Assembly: GCA_905216155.1 (NCBI GenBank)
Contig: CAJMSU010000015.1
Location: 1 to 35,701, forward strand
Reading direction: 5' to 3'
DNA length: 35,701 nt
Source: an uncultured bacterium
GTDB taxonomy: Bacteria; Bacillota_I; Bacilli_A; RF39; UBA660
Translations under genes and position numbers: made by a program
Shown: positions 1-8,427 of the stretch, piece after piece
Layout: the number at the start of each line of letters is the position of its first letter
Numbering within the stretch: the stretch's first letter is position 1
The notes under the pieces: model-generated
The model's input: only the letters and a program-made list of their open reading frames with translations
What the model was told of the DNA's origin: nothing
The model's database searches: none

Positions 1-1
1 A

Positions 2-616
2 AGTAACTTTAATACATCAAATGTAACAAGAATGGATAGTATGTTTAATGGATGTTACAAATTACCAAGTCTAGATGTAAGTAAGTTTGATACATTAAAT
101 GTAATAAAAATGGATGCTATGTTTTCTTATTGTAACAGTTTAACAAGTCTAGATTTAAGTAATTTTGATACATCAAAAGTAACAGATATGAGTGCTATGT
201 TTACTGGATGTAGCATTTTAATAAGACTAGATGTAAGTAAGTTTGATACATCAAATGTAACAAAAATGGATAATATGTTTAATGGATGTTACAAATTACC
301 AAGTCTAGATGTAAGTAATTTTGATACATCACAAGTAACAAATATGAATGCTATGTTTAGGCGATGTTACAGTTTAACAAGCCTGGATGTAAGTAATTTT
401 GATACTTCACAAGTGACAAATATGGGGGATATGTTTTATTCATGTGGAAGTTTAACAAGCCTAGACTTTAGAAAAGCTACATTTGATAAAGTAACTAGTT
501 ATGATGGTATGTTTAACAGTACTTCATCTGCTATAAACATAATAACTAAAAATGCAACTACTAAGAGTTGGTTAGAAGATAAGTTAGGTGGTAGTGGAAC
601 TGTTGTTATTGCTTAA
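2..616 (+). CDS. BspA-like surface protein, DUF285 leucine-rich repeats (5' end outside window)
   Basis: The frame is open from the first bases of the window, so this is the C-terminal part of a longer gene; the ATG at 32 is an internal Met. It has about seven tandem repeats of roughly 24-26 residues built on the pattern MF..C..L..LD.S.FDTS.VT.M, the DUF285/BspA-type leucine-rich repeat found in secreted or surface proteins of gut bacteria and Mollicutes. The repeats are near-identical at DNA level, for example around 32-80 and 272-320, which suggests recent duplication. The protein ends shortly after the last repeat (…GTVVIA) with no LPXTG motif and no C-terminal membrane span, so any signal peptide or anchor must be upstream. 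Function is likely adhesion or host/protein binding, inferred from family only. Confidence 0.88.
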   Translation, partial: SNFNTSNVTRMDSMFNGCYKLPSLDVSKFDTLNVIKMDAMFSYCNSLTSLDLSNFDTSKVTDMSAMFTGCSILIRLDVSKFDTSNVTKMDNMFNGCYKLPSLDVSNFDTSQVTNMNAMFRRCYSLTSLDVSNFDTSQVTNMGDMFYSCGSLTSLDFRKATFDKVTSYDGMFNSTSSAINIITKNATTKSWLEDKLGGSGTVVIA

Positions 617-620
617 TTAA

Positions 621-645
621 GGGAAAAATATTTTCTCTTTTTCTT
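621..645 (+). terminator. Weak rho-independent terminator after the BspA-like gene
   Basis: A 7-bp stem (621-627 with 631-637, one G-T wobble, 3-nt loop) is followed by a short T run. It ends the BspA-like gene and lies before the HerA promoter. Confidence 0.45.
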
Positions 646-672
646 TGTGTTTAAATGTTTTTGTGATACAAT
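645..672 (+). promoter_or_regulatory. Promoter of the HerA-like gene
   Basis: TTGTGT (645-650), a 16-nt spacer and TACAAT (667-672), with the extended -10 TG at 664-665. The predicted start near 679 leaves only a short leader before the AGGAG at 684-688. Confidence 0.55.
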
Positions 673-700
673 TATTACAAGATAGGAGTTGGCTTATTAT

Positions 701-2812
701 ATGTTTGATAGAATTATTTATATAGGTGATCAAGGTGCAGAGATTAGACTAAAAGATAAAGAACATCTTGCTATGAATTTGATGAATCTACATCTTGTTA
801 TTGAAGATGAGAATAAAAAAATATTAGCAGAAGTAGATGACTTACAAGATGATATTGTAAAGGTACGTTTTTTAGGCGAGATAGTAAATGGTAAACTAGT
901 AGGTGGTGTTTTAAGAAAACCTAAGATTGATGCTAGTATTAGAGTGATTGAACAAAGTGAAATACCAATGATAGTAGGTCGTGATGAAGCAGGATATATG
1001 TTACTAGGAGTTAGTCCATTTTATAATGACCATCCAGTATACTTAGATGTTAATAACTTCTTTAGTAATCACTTTGCTATATTTGGTAATAGTGGTAGTG
1101 GTAAGAGTTGTGGTATCTCTAGAATTATGCAAAATATGTTTATGGATAAAAGATTATTTCCTTATAAATCTAATATCTTAATCTTTGATGCTTCAGGAGA
1201 GTATTATAATGCTTTTAAAGATTTAAATAGAATAGACAGTAATTATCATTATAGATTTATTACTACTAATGAGACGGATGGAATAGGTGAACCATTAAGA
1301 CTTCCAATATTCTTACTTAATGAGACTGATATAGCTTTACTTTTGCAAGCTTCAAATCATTCACAATTACCAATCATTGAAAGAATGCTAAAACTAGCTA
1401 GAATCTTTGCCCAAGGTGGAGATGCTAATAGATATAAAAATCATTTAATTGCTAAAGCTATTATGACTATACTATATAGTAATGAAACGTCTCCTCATAA
1501 AAGAAATGAAGTATTCTCAATACTTGCTAGTTGCTCTACGCCAGAATTCAATTTAGAGTCACCTGTTCAAGGTATTGGTTATGTTAGAAAATTTAGAGAG
1601 TGTTTCTTAATTGATTCACATGGACAGTTTTCTGAAAGTATTTTATTAACTGAATATGTATCAAGCTTTATTCATGAAGAGTTTGATGACTATGAACCAC
1701 CTAAAGAGTGCTATTATACATTAGAAGATTTAGAGAAAGCCTTAAACTTTACCTTGATTAGTGAAGGATGGCTTCGTAATGAGAAAACTTATGGTGATTC
1801 AGTAACTCTTAGAGTTAGACTTCACTCTTTAATAACTTCTAATAATGCTAGGTATTTCTCTAGTCCTAGTGGTAGATATGAAACTTTAGAAACTTATTTA
1901 TCTAACTTAATAATTTCTAATGGTACAAAATATCAAATTATAAATATTAATTTAGATGATGTAGATGATGATTTTGCTAAAGTAATAACTAAAGTTTATT
2001 CAAGACTATTATTTGAATTTACTAAGGGATTAAAGAATAGAGCAAGTATTCCTTTCCATATTCTAGTTGAAGAAGCTCATAGATATATTCAAAATGATAC
2101 AGATAGATTCTTAATAGGTTATAATATATTTGAACGTATTGCTAAGGAAGGAAGAAAGTATGGATTAATTCTAGGACTTATTTCTCAAAGACCAGTAGAA
2201 TTATCTGATACAGTTATTTCTCAATGTTCTAACTTCTTAATATTTAAGATGAATCATCCCGTTGATGTTGACTATATTAGAAAAATGGTACCAAATATTT
2301 CTGATGATGTTGTTGAAAAACAAAAGACATTGCAATCTGGTACTTGTCTTGGATTTGGTAGCGCTTTTAAAATACCACTTATTGTTAAATTAAAGATGCC
2401 TGATCCTATGCCTAAGAGTGGTAACTGTGATGTTGTTAGTATTTGGAATGGTAATATAAATATTTCTCATACTCCTAGTGTTAGTGTACAAACACAGCCA
2501 GTAGTAGAAGAGATTAAACCAAGTTTTATAACTCCACAAAATATGGGTGTGGTTGATAACAAACTGGATAGTAGCACTTCATCAATTGTTATGCCAGAAA
2601 CTACTAATCCAACTCCTGTAACTGTCCAAAATACTAATATTGAACAAACACCTAATAATCAAGTAGTTTCACAACCGTCAAATGTTATTAATTTTGGTGT
2701 TAGTACTAATAATCAACCTATTACCCCAATGCCTGCAACTGATACAATAGGTCCAATTCCAGAGGTAATGCCTGGTGATAATAATGGAAGTATTCCACCA
2801 ACTTTTATGTAA
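701..2812 (+). CDS. HerA-like (DUF87) hexameric ATPase/helicase
   Basis: FtsK/HerA-type P-loop ATPase. In its family HerA works with nucleases in DNA end processing, and related proteins act as DNA translocases; the substrate here is unknown. An N-terminal HAS-barrel-like region (about 1-110) precedes the Walker A motif GNSGSGKS (129-136). Walker B ILVEEAH lies near 453-460, followed by GLISQRP (about 495), typical of HerA. From about residue 580 to the end the protein is a Pro/Asn/Thr-rich, low-complexity tail, unusual for HerA and probably disordered. I chose ATG 701 over TTG 689 because AGGAG at 684-688 abuts the TTG with no spacing. No NurA-type nuclease lies next to it, so this is probably a stand-alone HerA of the type common in Bacillota. 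Confidence 0.88.
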   Translation: MFDRIIYIGDQGAEIRLKDKEHLAMNLMNLHLVIEDENKKILAEVDDLQDDIVKVRFLGEIVNGKLVGGVLRKPKIDASIRVIEQSEIPMIVGRDEAGYMLLGVSPFYNDHPVYLDVNNFFSNHFAIFGNSGSGKSCGISRIMQNMFMDKRLFPYKSNILIFDASGEYYNAFKDLNRIDSNYHYRFITTNETDGIGEPLRLPIFLLNETDIALLLQASNHSQLPIIERMLKLARIFAQGGDANRYKNHLIAKAIMTILYSNETSPHKRNEVFSILASCSTPEFNLESPVQGIGYVRKFRECFLIDSHGQFSESILLTEYVSSFIHEEFDDYEPPKECYYTLEDLEKALNFTLISEGWLRNEKTYGDSVTLRVRLHSLITSNNARYFSSPSGRYETLETYLSNLIISNGTKYQIININLDDVDDDFAKVITKVYSRLLFEFTKGLKNRASIPFHILVEEAHRYIQNDTDRFLIGYNIFERIAKEGRKYGLILGLISQRPVELSDTVISQCSNFLIFKMNHPVDVDYIRKMVPNISDDVVEKQKTLQSGTCLGFGSAFKIPLIVKLKMPDPMPKSGNCDVVSIWNGNINISHTPSVSVQTQPVVEEIKPSFITPQNMGVVDNKLDSSTSSIVMPETTNPTPVTVQNTNIEQTPNNQVVSQPSNVINFGVSTNNQPITPMPATDTIGPIPEVMPGDNNGSIPPTFM

Positions 2813-2822
2813 TTTAAAATTT

Positions 2823-2850
2823 AAAGACACTTGTAAAAGCTGTCTTTTTC
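2823..2850 (+). terminator. Rho-independent terminator after the HerA-like gene
   Basis: A perfect 7-bp stem AAAGACA / TGTCTTT with an 11-nt loop, followed by TTTC. The loop also carries the -35 of the next promoter, so terminator and promoter are interleaved. Confidence 0.75.
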
Positions 2851-2859
2851 TTGTATAAT
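2831..2859 (+). promoter_or_regulatory. Promoter of the 2884-5763 operon
   Basis: TTGTAA (2831-2836), a 17-nt spacer and a perfect TATAAT (2854-2859). The -35 sits inside the loop of the preceding terminator. The -10 overlaps an upstream TTG codon, which rules out that TTG as the start of the next gene. Confidence 0.75.
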
Positions 2860-2883
2860 TTAGATAAGATTGGGGTTGATATC

Positions 2884-4092
2884 ATGCCTTTAGAAATATT
2901 TAAGATGCCTGAAGTGTTAAATCTTCTTCATGATACATTAGAATCTTCTAAAACTATTAATAAAGTATCAGTCTTTTCCCCTAATGGAGAAAAGTATGGC
3001 TATAATCAATACTCCCTAATGATAGTAATGGACTTTTTAATAAAATATTGTATTGTTATAAAAGATACCAATAATTTTTTATATTGTATGGATGAGTTAA
3101 AAAAAATGGTTTATAGCTATAATGATCATAAAGAATTAGTTTTATGGTCTAATGAATTATTAGGAGAATTAATAAGATTAAAACTTAATTTAACTGATAA
3201 AACATCTAGTGACAATAAAAGGAAAATCTTATCATATCTATATGAAGAGTATATAGTTAATGGTTATATGTTTCATAGTTTTCCAAGTGCTTTTAAAGAA
3301 TTAGTAGAAGAAAATGGAATTGATGCTAAAGATTATTCTTATCCTGTATTTTATATGAAAAAACTTTACTATATCTTTAAAAATCATAAGTATAATGATA
3401 TGATACCTAAATATTTACTTGATGGTATTACATCTATTTCTATAACAGATTCACCAGCGATGGCTTATTATTATGCTTTTAGAAGTCCTCAGTATTTTTG
3501 TAATTTAGTAGCTACTTCTAAATATTATAAAGATAATGCTAGTTATGATTATGAAGCTTATTATCGTAAAGATATGGATGCTTGTAGAAATAACTTGTTA
3601 CTTTTAGCAAAACATTTAAACATGACTGATAAAGAAAAAGACACAGTAGTAACAGCTTTTTCTAAACAGTGGAATTTATTAGATGCTAGTAATTCATTAC
3701 CAGAAATAGCTTTTATTTCTAGAAAAGATGTAGGAAAAGATAGTCTAGATGATATAGATGAAATAATTAAAAAATCAAAATATGAAGATTTAGTTGTTTC
3801 TATAGCTAGAATTACTGATAGTAAGTATTCTCATATTAGAAGATATTCTCCTTTATTTCCACTTAGTTTTACAGTTAAAACTTTTCCTAGTTATAAAGAG
3901 ATAAAAGAAAATAGGTTTATAGTGAAAGAAAAAGAAGAAGTAGTAGAAAAGAAGGAAGTACCAGTAATAGTTCCTAAGAGAAGTGTTAGTTATGGTTATG
4001 CTACAATTCTTTCGCTATTAGGATTGCTATTTATCTCTTTAGGTTGTACACTATTTATTGTATTTAGATATTATGGAATTGGAGGAGTTTAG
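2884..4092 (+). CDS. Uncharacterised protein with C-terminal membrane anchor
   Basis: No family recognised. The first ~365 residues are soluble, mostly helical, rich in Tyr, Lys and Asp, and have no signal peptide. A charged linker (KEKEEVVEKKEVPVIVPKR) leads to a single hydrophobic segment near the C-terminus (about residues 371-395, LLGLLFISLGCTLFIV), so it is probably tail-anchored with its bulk in the cytoplasm. The in-frame TTG at 2851 lies in the -10 promoter region; ATG 2884 has GGGG at 2872-2875 with 8-nt spacing. The stop codon TAG abuts the ATG of fmt, and the fmt ribosome binding site lies inside this coding sequence, so the two are translationally coupled. Confidence 0.8.
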   Translation: MPLEIFKMPEVLNLLHDTLESSKTINKVSVFSPNGEKYGYNQYSLMIVMDFLIKYCIVIKDTNNFLYCMDELKKMVYSYNDHKELVLWSNELLGELIRLKLNLTDKTSSDNKRKILSYLYEEYIVNGYMFHSFPSAFKELVEENGIDAKDYSYPVFYMKKLYYIFKNHKYNDMIPKYLLDGITSISITDSPAMAYYYAFRSPQYFCNLVATSKYYKDNASYDYEAYYRKDMDACRNNLLLLAKHLNMTDKEKDTVVTAFSKQWNLLDASNSLPEIAFISRKDVGKDSLDDIDEIIKKSKYEDLVVSIARITDSKYSHIRRYSPLFPLSFTVKTFPSYKEIKENRFIVKEKEEVVEKKEVPVIVPKRSVSYGYATILSLLGLLFISLGCTLFIVFRYYGIGGV

Positions 4093-5028
4093 ATGAGTTT
4101 AAAAGTAGTATTTATGGGAACCCCTGAGTTTGCTGTTCCTATAGTTAAGTTATTAAATGATAATTATGAAGTAGTAGGAGTAGTTACTCAACCTGATAAA
4201 ATGGTGGGTAGAAAGAAGATTATGACTCCACCTCCTGTTAAAGTTGTTAGTGAAGAGCTGGGTTTAAAAGTCTTTCAACCAAGACATATAAAAGAAGAGT
4301 ATCAACCTATTTTAGATTTAAAACCAGACTTAATAGTAACTTGTGCATATGGACAGATATTACCAGAAGAGATACTTAATTACCCTAAGTATGGTTGTAT
4401 TAATGTTCATGCTTCTCTTTTACCAAAACTAAGGGGAGGAGCCCCAATTCATCATGCTATAATTGATGGCTATAAAGAAACGGGTATTACTATTATGTAT
4501 ATGTCTAAAAAAATGGATCAAGGTGATATCTTAACTCAAGTTAAAACGGAAATAAGAGATGATGATACTTTAGGTACATTACAATATAAATTAAGTGAAA
4601 TGGCTAAAGATTTATTAAAAGCTACTATTCCCTTATTAATTGATAAAAAAATAGTCCCTCTAAAACAAAAGGAAGAAGAAGCAACTTATGGTTATAATAT
4701 TTCAAGAGAAGAAGAAAAAATAGATTTTAATAAAACTTGTGAAGAGGTAGATAGACAAGTAAGAGGATTAAATCCTGTACCAGCTTGTTATACGACTCTT
4801 GATGGTAAAAGATTAAAAGTATATGATGTTCGTTTTGGTGATAAGTATTATCCAAATACTGAAAATGGTACAATAGTTAATTTTCATCATGATGGTTTTA
4901 GTGTTGTTTGTGGTGGAAAAGAATTAGTAATTACTGATCTTGCCCTAGAAGGTAAGAGAAGATGTGCTGCTAAAGACTTTTTAAATGGGGTTTCAAAAGA
5001 AGAGTTGAAAGGGAAAGTATTAAGATAA
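4093..5028 (+). CDS. fmt: Methionyl-tRNA formyltransferase
   Basis: Transfers a formyl group from 10-formyl-THF to Met-tRNAfMet for initiation. At 311 aa it has the normal family length. The N-terminal Rossmann domain starts with VVFMGTPEFAVP. The catalytic signature NVHASLLPKLRGGAPI contains the expected Asn104 and His106, and MDQGDIL supplies Asp142; these match the Asn/His/Asp triad of E. coli Fmt. The C-terminal OB-like domain (about 205-311) begins near YGYNISREEEKIDF. ATG 4093 directly follows the upstream TAG, with GGAGGAG at 4081-4087. In many Bacillota fmt sits with def, priA or rsmB; here it is coupled to an unknown membrane protein instead. Confidence 0.97.
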   Translation: MSLKVVFMGTPEFAVPIVKLLNDNYEVVGVVTQPDKMVGRKKIMTPPPVKVVSEELGLKVFQPRHIKEEYQPILDLKPDLIVTCAYGQILPEEILNYPKYGCINVHASLLPKLRGGAPIHHAIIDGYKETGITIMYMSKKMDQGDILTQVKTEIRDDDTLGTLQYKLSEMAKDLLKATIPLLIDKKIVPLKQKEEEATYGYNISREEEKIDFNKTCEEVDRQVRGLNPVPACYTTLDGKRLKVYDVRFGDKYYPNTENGTIVNFHHDGFSVVCGGKELVITDLALEGKRRCAAKDFLNGVSKEELKGKVLR

Positions 5029-5763
5029 ATGAAAAAGAAAGATACTAAGAAGGTTGTTAATAATTTATTAAAGTCAGAAAGAGGAAGAGCCATCTTGTTT
5101 TTTCTTTTCTATTTTGTTTTCTTTCTGGTTATAATTTTAATGGCTAGAACTAATCTTAGTAATAATAAGAAGAATAATACTAATACTAGTAGTCAATCTA
5201 CTACTAGTATAAAAGCTGATTATGATTTAAAAAAATTAGAAGAAGGTAACTATCGCTTTACAAGAGAAGAGACAAGAAATAGTATTAAAACTATCTTTAC
5301 AGGTGAAGCTAATGGGGGAAGAAGTTCTTTCTTAATGACTAGTGATAATGGTATTAAAAACTTTTTCTCTTATAATGATATTTATTTAGAAAAAGAAAGC
5401 AATAGTTATAAAGTATCAGTTAATCCTTATTTGTATTCTAGACTTAATGATTATTCTATCATAAAGAAGATACTTGATACTGCTCATTTGAAAGCAAAGA
5501 CTACTTATGAAAATGGTAATACTATTTATCAATATGAGATAAGTTCAACCTCACTTTTATCTATCATTGATAATAAGGAAGTAGATTTAGATGACCAAGT
5601 TAATTTAATTAGTTTAACTACAGATGAAAATAAAAATGTAGTAGAAATTATTTATCAACTAGATAGTTATCATAGTTATAGTTATAATGTAGTAGAGCAT
5701 CTTACTATAAAAGTAGATTATAGTGATTATGGTAAAGTTAAGGAACTAGAAATACCTGGGTAG
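5029..5763 (+). CDS. Uncharacterised single-pass membrane protein, extracellular domain
   Basis: The ATG follows the fmt stop with no gap and there is no strong ribosome binding site, so translation probably depends on coupling. A Lys-rich cytoplasmic N-terminus (1-22) is followed by one membrane span (about 23-42, rich in Phe and Leu). A Ser/Asn/Thr linker then leads to an exported domain of about 170 residues with many beta-prone Tyr/Ser segments. No lipobox, no Cys and no recognised family. Third gene of the 2884-5763 operon. The stop codon TAG lies in the 3' arm of the terminator. Confidence 0.8.
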   Translation: MKKKDTKKVVNNLLKSERGRAILFFLFYFVFFLVIILMARTNLSNNKKNNTNTSSQSTTSIKADYDLKKLEEGNYRFTREETRNSIKTIFTGEANGGRSSFLMTSDNGIKNFFSYNDIYLEKESNSYKVSVNPYLYSRLNDYSIIKKILDTAHLKAKTTYENGNTIYQYEISSTSLLSIIDNKEVDLDDQVNLISLTTDENKNVVEIIYQLDSYHSYSYNVVEHLTIKVDYSDYGKVKELEIPG

Positions 5764-5775
5764 TTCTTTTTCTTT
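5740..5775 (+). terminator. Terminator overlapping the stop codon of the preceding gene
   Basis: A 9-bp stem (5740-5748 with 5761-5769, one G-T wobble) has a 12-nt loop and then a T-rich run. The TAG stop at 5761-5763 is part of the 3' arm. Confidence 0.6.
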
Positions 5776-5790
5776 TTAGTGATAAATAAA

Positions 5791-5820
5791 TAGACAAAGT
5801 AAGTCAAAGTTAGATATAAT
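5791..5820 (+). promoter_or_regulatory. ffh promoter
   Basis: TAGACA (5791-5796), an 18-nt spacer and a perfect TATAAT (5815-5820), followed by AAGGAAGTGGAG ahead of ATG 5845. Confidence 0.65.
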
Positions 5821-5844
5821 AGATAAGGAAGTGGAGATGAAAAT

Positions 5845-7152
5845 ATGTTTGAAAGTCTAGGAGATCGTTTACAAGAAGTTCTCCATAAAGCGAAAGGTTA
5901 TGGAAAGATAACTGAAGAAAATATTGATGAGATGATGAGAGAAATCAGGCTTTCTTTATTGGAAGCTGATGTTAACTATAAAGTAGTAAAAGAGTTTACT
6001 ACTAAAGTAAAAGAAAAAGCTTTAGGTGAAGAAGTTAAAAGGAGTATTAAACCGGGTGACTTATTCGTTAAAATAGTAAAAGATGAATTAACTGAATTAT
6101 TAGGAGGAGAAGCAGCTCCTTTAAATATGGAAGGTAATCCTGCTACTTTGATGTTGGTTGGTCTTCAAGGATCTGGTAAAACTACTACTATTGGTAAGCT
6201 TGCTAATTATTTAAGAAAAAAGTATAAGAAGAAACCATTACTAGTAGCGGGTGATATTTATAGACCAGCTGCCATTGATCAGTTAAAACAACTAGGTAAA
6301 CAGTTAAATATTGAAGTATATGAAGAAGGTATAACTAATCCTGTTTCTTTATGTCAAAGAGCTTATAATTATGCTAAAGAAAATGGTTTTGATTATGTCT
6401 TAATTGATACTGCTGGACGTTTACAAATTGATGAACAGTTAATGGAAGAATTAAAGGAAGTAGAAGAGGCTATTAAACCACAAGAAACTTTATTAGTACT
6501 TGATTCGATGATGGGACAAGATGCTATTCATGTAATTGATGGTTTTAATGAAAAGTTAAACTTAACTGGTGTTATCTTAACTAAGTTAGATGGTGATACT
6601 AGAGGAGGAGTTGCTCTTTCTGTTCGTCATTTAACTAATCTTCCTATTAAGTTTATTGGTACTAGTGAGAAGTTAGATGGTTTATCTAGTTTTGATCCAG
6701 AAAGAATGGCTGGTAGAATTCTAGATATGGGTGATATTATCTCTTTAGTTGAACAAGCAGAAGAAGCAATTGATGAGAAAGCAGCTACTAAGGCAGCTAA
6801 AAGATTACAACAAGGTAAGTTTGATTTAGAGGACTTTTTAACTTCCATGAAACAAATAAAGAAGTTAGGACCACTCGAGAATTTAATCAAGTTAATACCA
6901 GGTGCTAAAAAGATGGGACTTTCTAATATCCAAATACCTGAAAAGCAACTTGCTCATGTAGAAGCTATTATTCTTTCTATGACTAAAGAAGAAAGACGTG
7001 ATCCTAGAATTATTAAAGCTAGTAGAAAGACAAGAATAGCTAAAGGTAGTGGTAGATCTGTTCAAGAGGTAAATCAACTACTTATTCAATTTGAACAAAT
7101 GAAAAAGATGATGAAAGGCTTTAAGAAAGATAATATGCAATTACCTTTCTAA
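5845..7152 (+). CDS. ffh: Signal recognition particle protein Ffh (SRP54)
   Basis: GTPase that binds SRP RNA and signal sequences and targets nascent membrane proteins to FtsY/SecYEG. Domains: N (1-85, helical, beginning MFESLGDRLQEVLHKAKGYG), G (about 95-295) and M (about 325-435). The G1 motif GLQGSGKTTT starts at residue 106. DTAGRLQID (G3), TKLDGD (G4) and the closing-loop GLSSFDPERMAGRILDMGD are all present. The M domain carries RRDPRIIKASRKTRIAKGSG, the SRP-RNA-binding helix region, and a Met-rich end. Length (435 aa) is normal. No ylxM precedes it, unlike in many Bacillota. Its last codons overlap the convergent gene at 7149. Confidence 0.97.
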   Translation: MFESLGDRLQEVLHKAKGYGKITEENIDEMMREIRLSLLEADVNYKVVKEFTTKVKEKALGEEVKRSIKPGDLFVKIVKDELTELLGGEAAPLNMEGNPATLMLVGLQGSGKTTTIGKLANYLRKKYKKKPLLVAGDIYRPAAIDQLKQLGKQLNIEVYEEGITNPVSLCQRAYNYAKENGFDYVLIDTAGRLQIDEQLMEELKEVEEAIKPQETLLVLDSMMGQDAIHVIDGFNEKLNLTGVILTKLDGDTRGGVALSVRHLTNLPIKFIGTSEKLDGLSSFDPERMAGRILDMGDIISLVEQAEEAIDEKAATKAAKRLQQGKFDLEDFLTSMKQIKKLGPLENLIKLIPGAKKMGLSNIQIPEKQLAHVEAIILSMTKEERRDPRIIKASRKTRIAKGSGRSVQEVNQLLIQFEQMKKMMKGFKKDNMQLPF

Positions 7153-7907
7153 AGTTTAGGTATACTAATCCTTTTATCATCTTTATGATAAATATAGTCA
7201 AGATCAATTAATTTGATCTTTTTCTTTTGATAACTTTTACTTTGAGTAATATCAATTACTTTGTGATTACCATCTACATCTTTAAATCCCTGGTAATTCA
7301 TCTCATCAGTAAACAAAGCGAAATTAGATTCAAAGTTATTATCACCAATTACTAGACTAGCTCTTTCCAGGTCTTTCTTTATATCAGTGATATCATCTTT
7401 AGTTAGTTTAATAGCTTCTCCTTTAGGACTTATCTCAATATATAGATTATTCTTTTCTAATGGGAATTTCTTTTGAACAATTAAATCATTAAAACGATAG
7501 AAAGTAGGAAAGTCAAAAGTAGCTTTTTTATCACCAATTTTTAATACTTTATCTGCAAAAAAGAAAGTAAAGTTAGATGAACCTGATCCTTTATATTCTA
7601 GATTAGTAAAATCAAAGTTACTGTCTAGTTTTTCAAAGTAAGGATATAGATTATTTTTCATTATTTTATACATTATCTTAGATTTAAAATATAATTGTAG
7701 GGGAGCATTCTTTTCTTTCATCTTTTTATTTAATAAATATAGTAAAGGATAATTATCAGTTAGATATTTTTCTACTTCTATATATTTTCTTGCTAAATAG
7801 TTAATAACTTTTGCATATTCATCTTCGGATAGATTAAAGTCATCAATATTATTTAACATATTAAAGATAGTTTCTAAATCTTTTATTTGTTTAATTTCTT
7901 CTAACAT
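7149..7907 (-). CDS. Uncharacterised protein with protein-kinase-like fold signatures
   Basis: No named family recognised. The N-terminal 95 residues are helical and charged. Next comes a glycine-rich loop-like segment, YKGSGSSNFTFFF (about 104-116), and then a beta strand DKVLKIG with a Lys placed like the ATP-binding Lys of kinase/aminoglycoside-phosphotransferase folds. Near the C-terminus KLIDLDYIYH (about 233-242) resembles the metal-binding D-[FL]-[GD] region. An obvious HxD catalytic loop is not visible, so it may be a degenerate or divergent kinase; this is inference from motif order only. AGAGGGGA precedes the ATG, and a TATAAT on the minus strand (7935-7940 region) is a likely -10. 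The 3' end overlaps ffh by 4 nt in convergent orientation. Confidence 0.7.
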   Translation of the reverse strand: MLEEIKQIKDLETIFNMLNNIDDFNLSEDEYAKVINYLARKYIEVEKYLTDNYPLLYLLNKKMKEKNAPLQLYFKSKIMYKIMKNNLYPYFEKLDSNFDFTNLEYKGSGSSNFTFFFADKVLKIGDKKATFDFPTFYRFNDLIVQKKFPLEKNNLYIEISPKGEAIKLTKDDITDIKKDLERASLVIGDNNFESNFALFTDEMNYQGFKDVDGNHKVIDITQSKSYQKKKIKLIDLDYIYHKDDKRISIPKL

Positions 7908-8014
7908 AGTTATCCCCTCTTTTTTTATTAGGACATATTATAGCACTTTTCTTAGGCAAAATAAAGATGCTTTAATGGTGTAATGTCATACTCTATATTA
8001 GAGGAGGAAATATA

Positions 8015-8356
8015 ATGTTATATAATAATCAAGATTTTGATATGAATCAATCTGCTAGTATTGTAGGGGATGGAAATATAATTGATCAAGATATGGATAT
8101 TGATGTTAATATTAATGGTATGGGAATGAATCAGGGTGGTTATATACAAGGAATTACCCAAAGTCCTATTATCGAACCTATGCAAGAAAGACAAGTTAAT
8201 AGAACTATAATTCATCAAGTTCCCCATGTTTGTCCTATTAGAACCAGAATAATTAATCATCACATTTATAAACATACTTATTGTCCAGAATATTCTTGCT
8301 GTGAAGAGAATGTAGTAAGTAATATCAATCAAGGCTCTTGTTGTAATTTTCACTAA
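8015..8356 (+). CDS. CotD-like spore coat protein
   Basis: A 113-residue protein, acidic and Asn/Asp/Met-rich at the N-terminus. Its His/Cys/Tyr-rich C-terminal half carries HQVPHVCPIRTRIINHHIY, then HTYCPEYSCCEE and a final SCCNFH. The order (Pro/His, …NHH…H…YCP…, Cys clusters) resembles the CotD family of inner spore coat proteins, which are short, His/Cys-rich and cross-linkable. No signal peptide or membrane span. GAGGAGG at 8001-8007 with 7-nt spacing fixes ATG 8015. It is a single-gene unit ending in a strong terminator. A metal-binding or structural role other than spore coat cannot be excluded. Confidence 0.62.
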   Translation: MLYNNQDFDMNQSASIVGDGNIIDQDMDIDVNINGMGMNQGGYIQGITQSPIIEPMQERQVNRTIIHQVPHVCPIRTRIINHHIYKHTYCPEYSCCEENVVSNINQGSCCNFH

Positions 8357-8380
8357 GATGAGGTTGTCTCATCTTTTTCT
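8355..8380 (+). terminator. Strong terminator after the CotD-like gene
   Basis: A perfect 8-bp stem AAGATGAG / CTCATCTT has a 5-nt loop and then a T-rich tail. The 5' arm begins inside the TAA stop codon. Confidence 0.85.
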
Positions 8381-8408
8381 TTAGTATATAGTTAATATGT
8401 GCTATTAT
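8381..8408 (+). promoter_or_regulatory. Promoter of the ASCH gene
   Basis: TTAGTA (8381-8386), a 16-nt spacer and TATTAT (8403-8408), with extended -10 TGC at 8400-8402. Confidence 0.5.
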
Positions 8409-8427
8409 GTAGGTAGAGGTGGTAGTT

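Noticed and set aside
8018..8353. Minus-strand 111-codon frame inside the CotD-like gene
   Set aside because: Exact shadow of the plus-strand gene, which has a strong ribosome binding site and its own terminator; no start signal on the minus strand.
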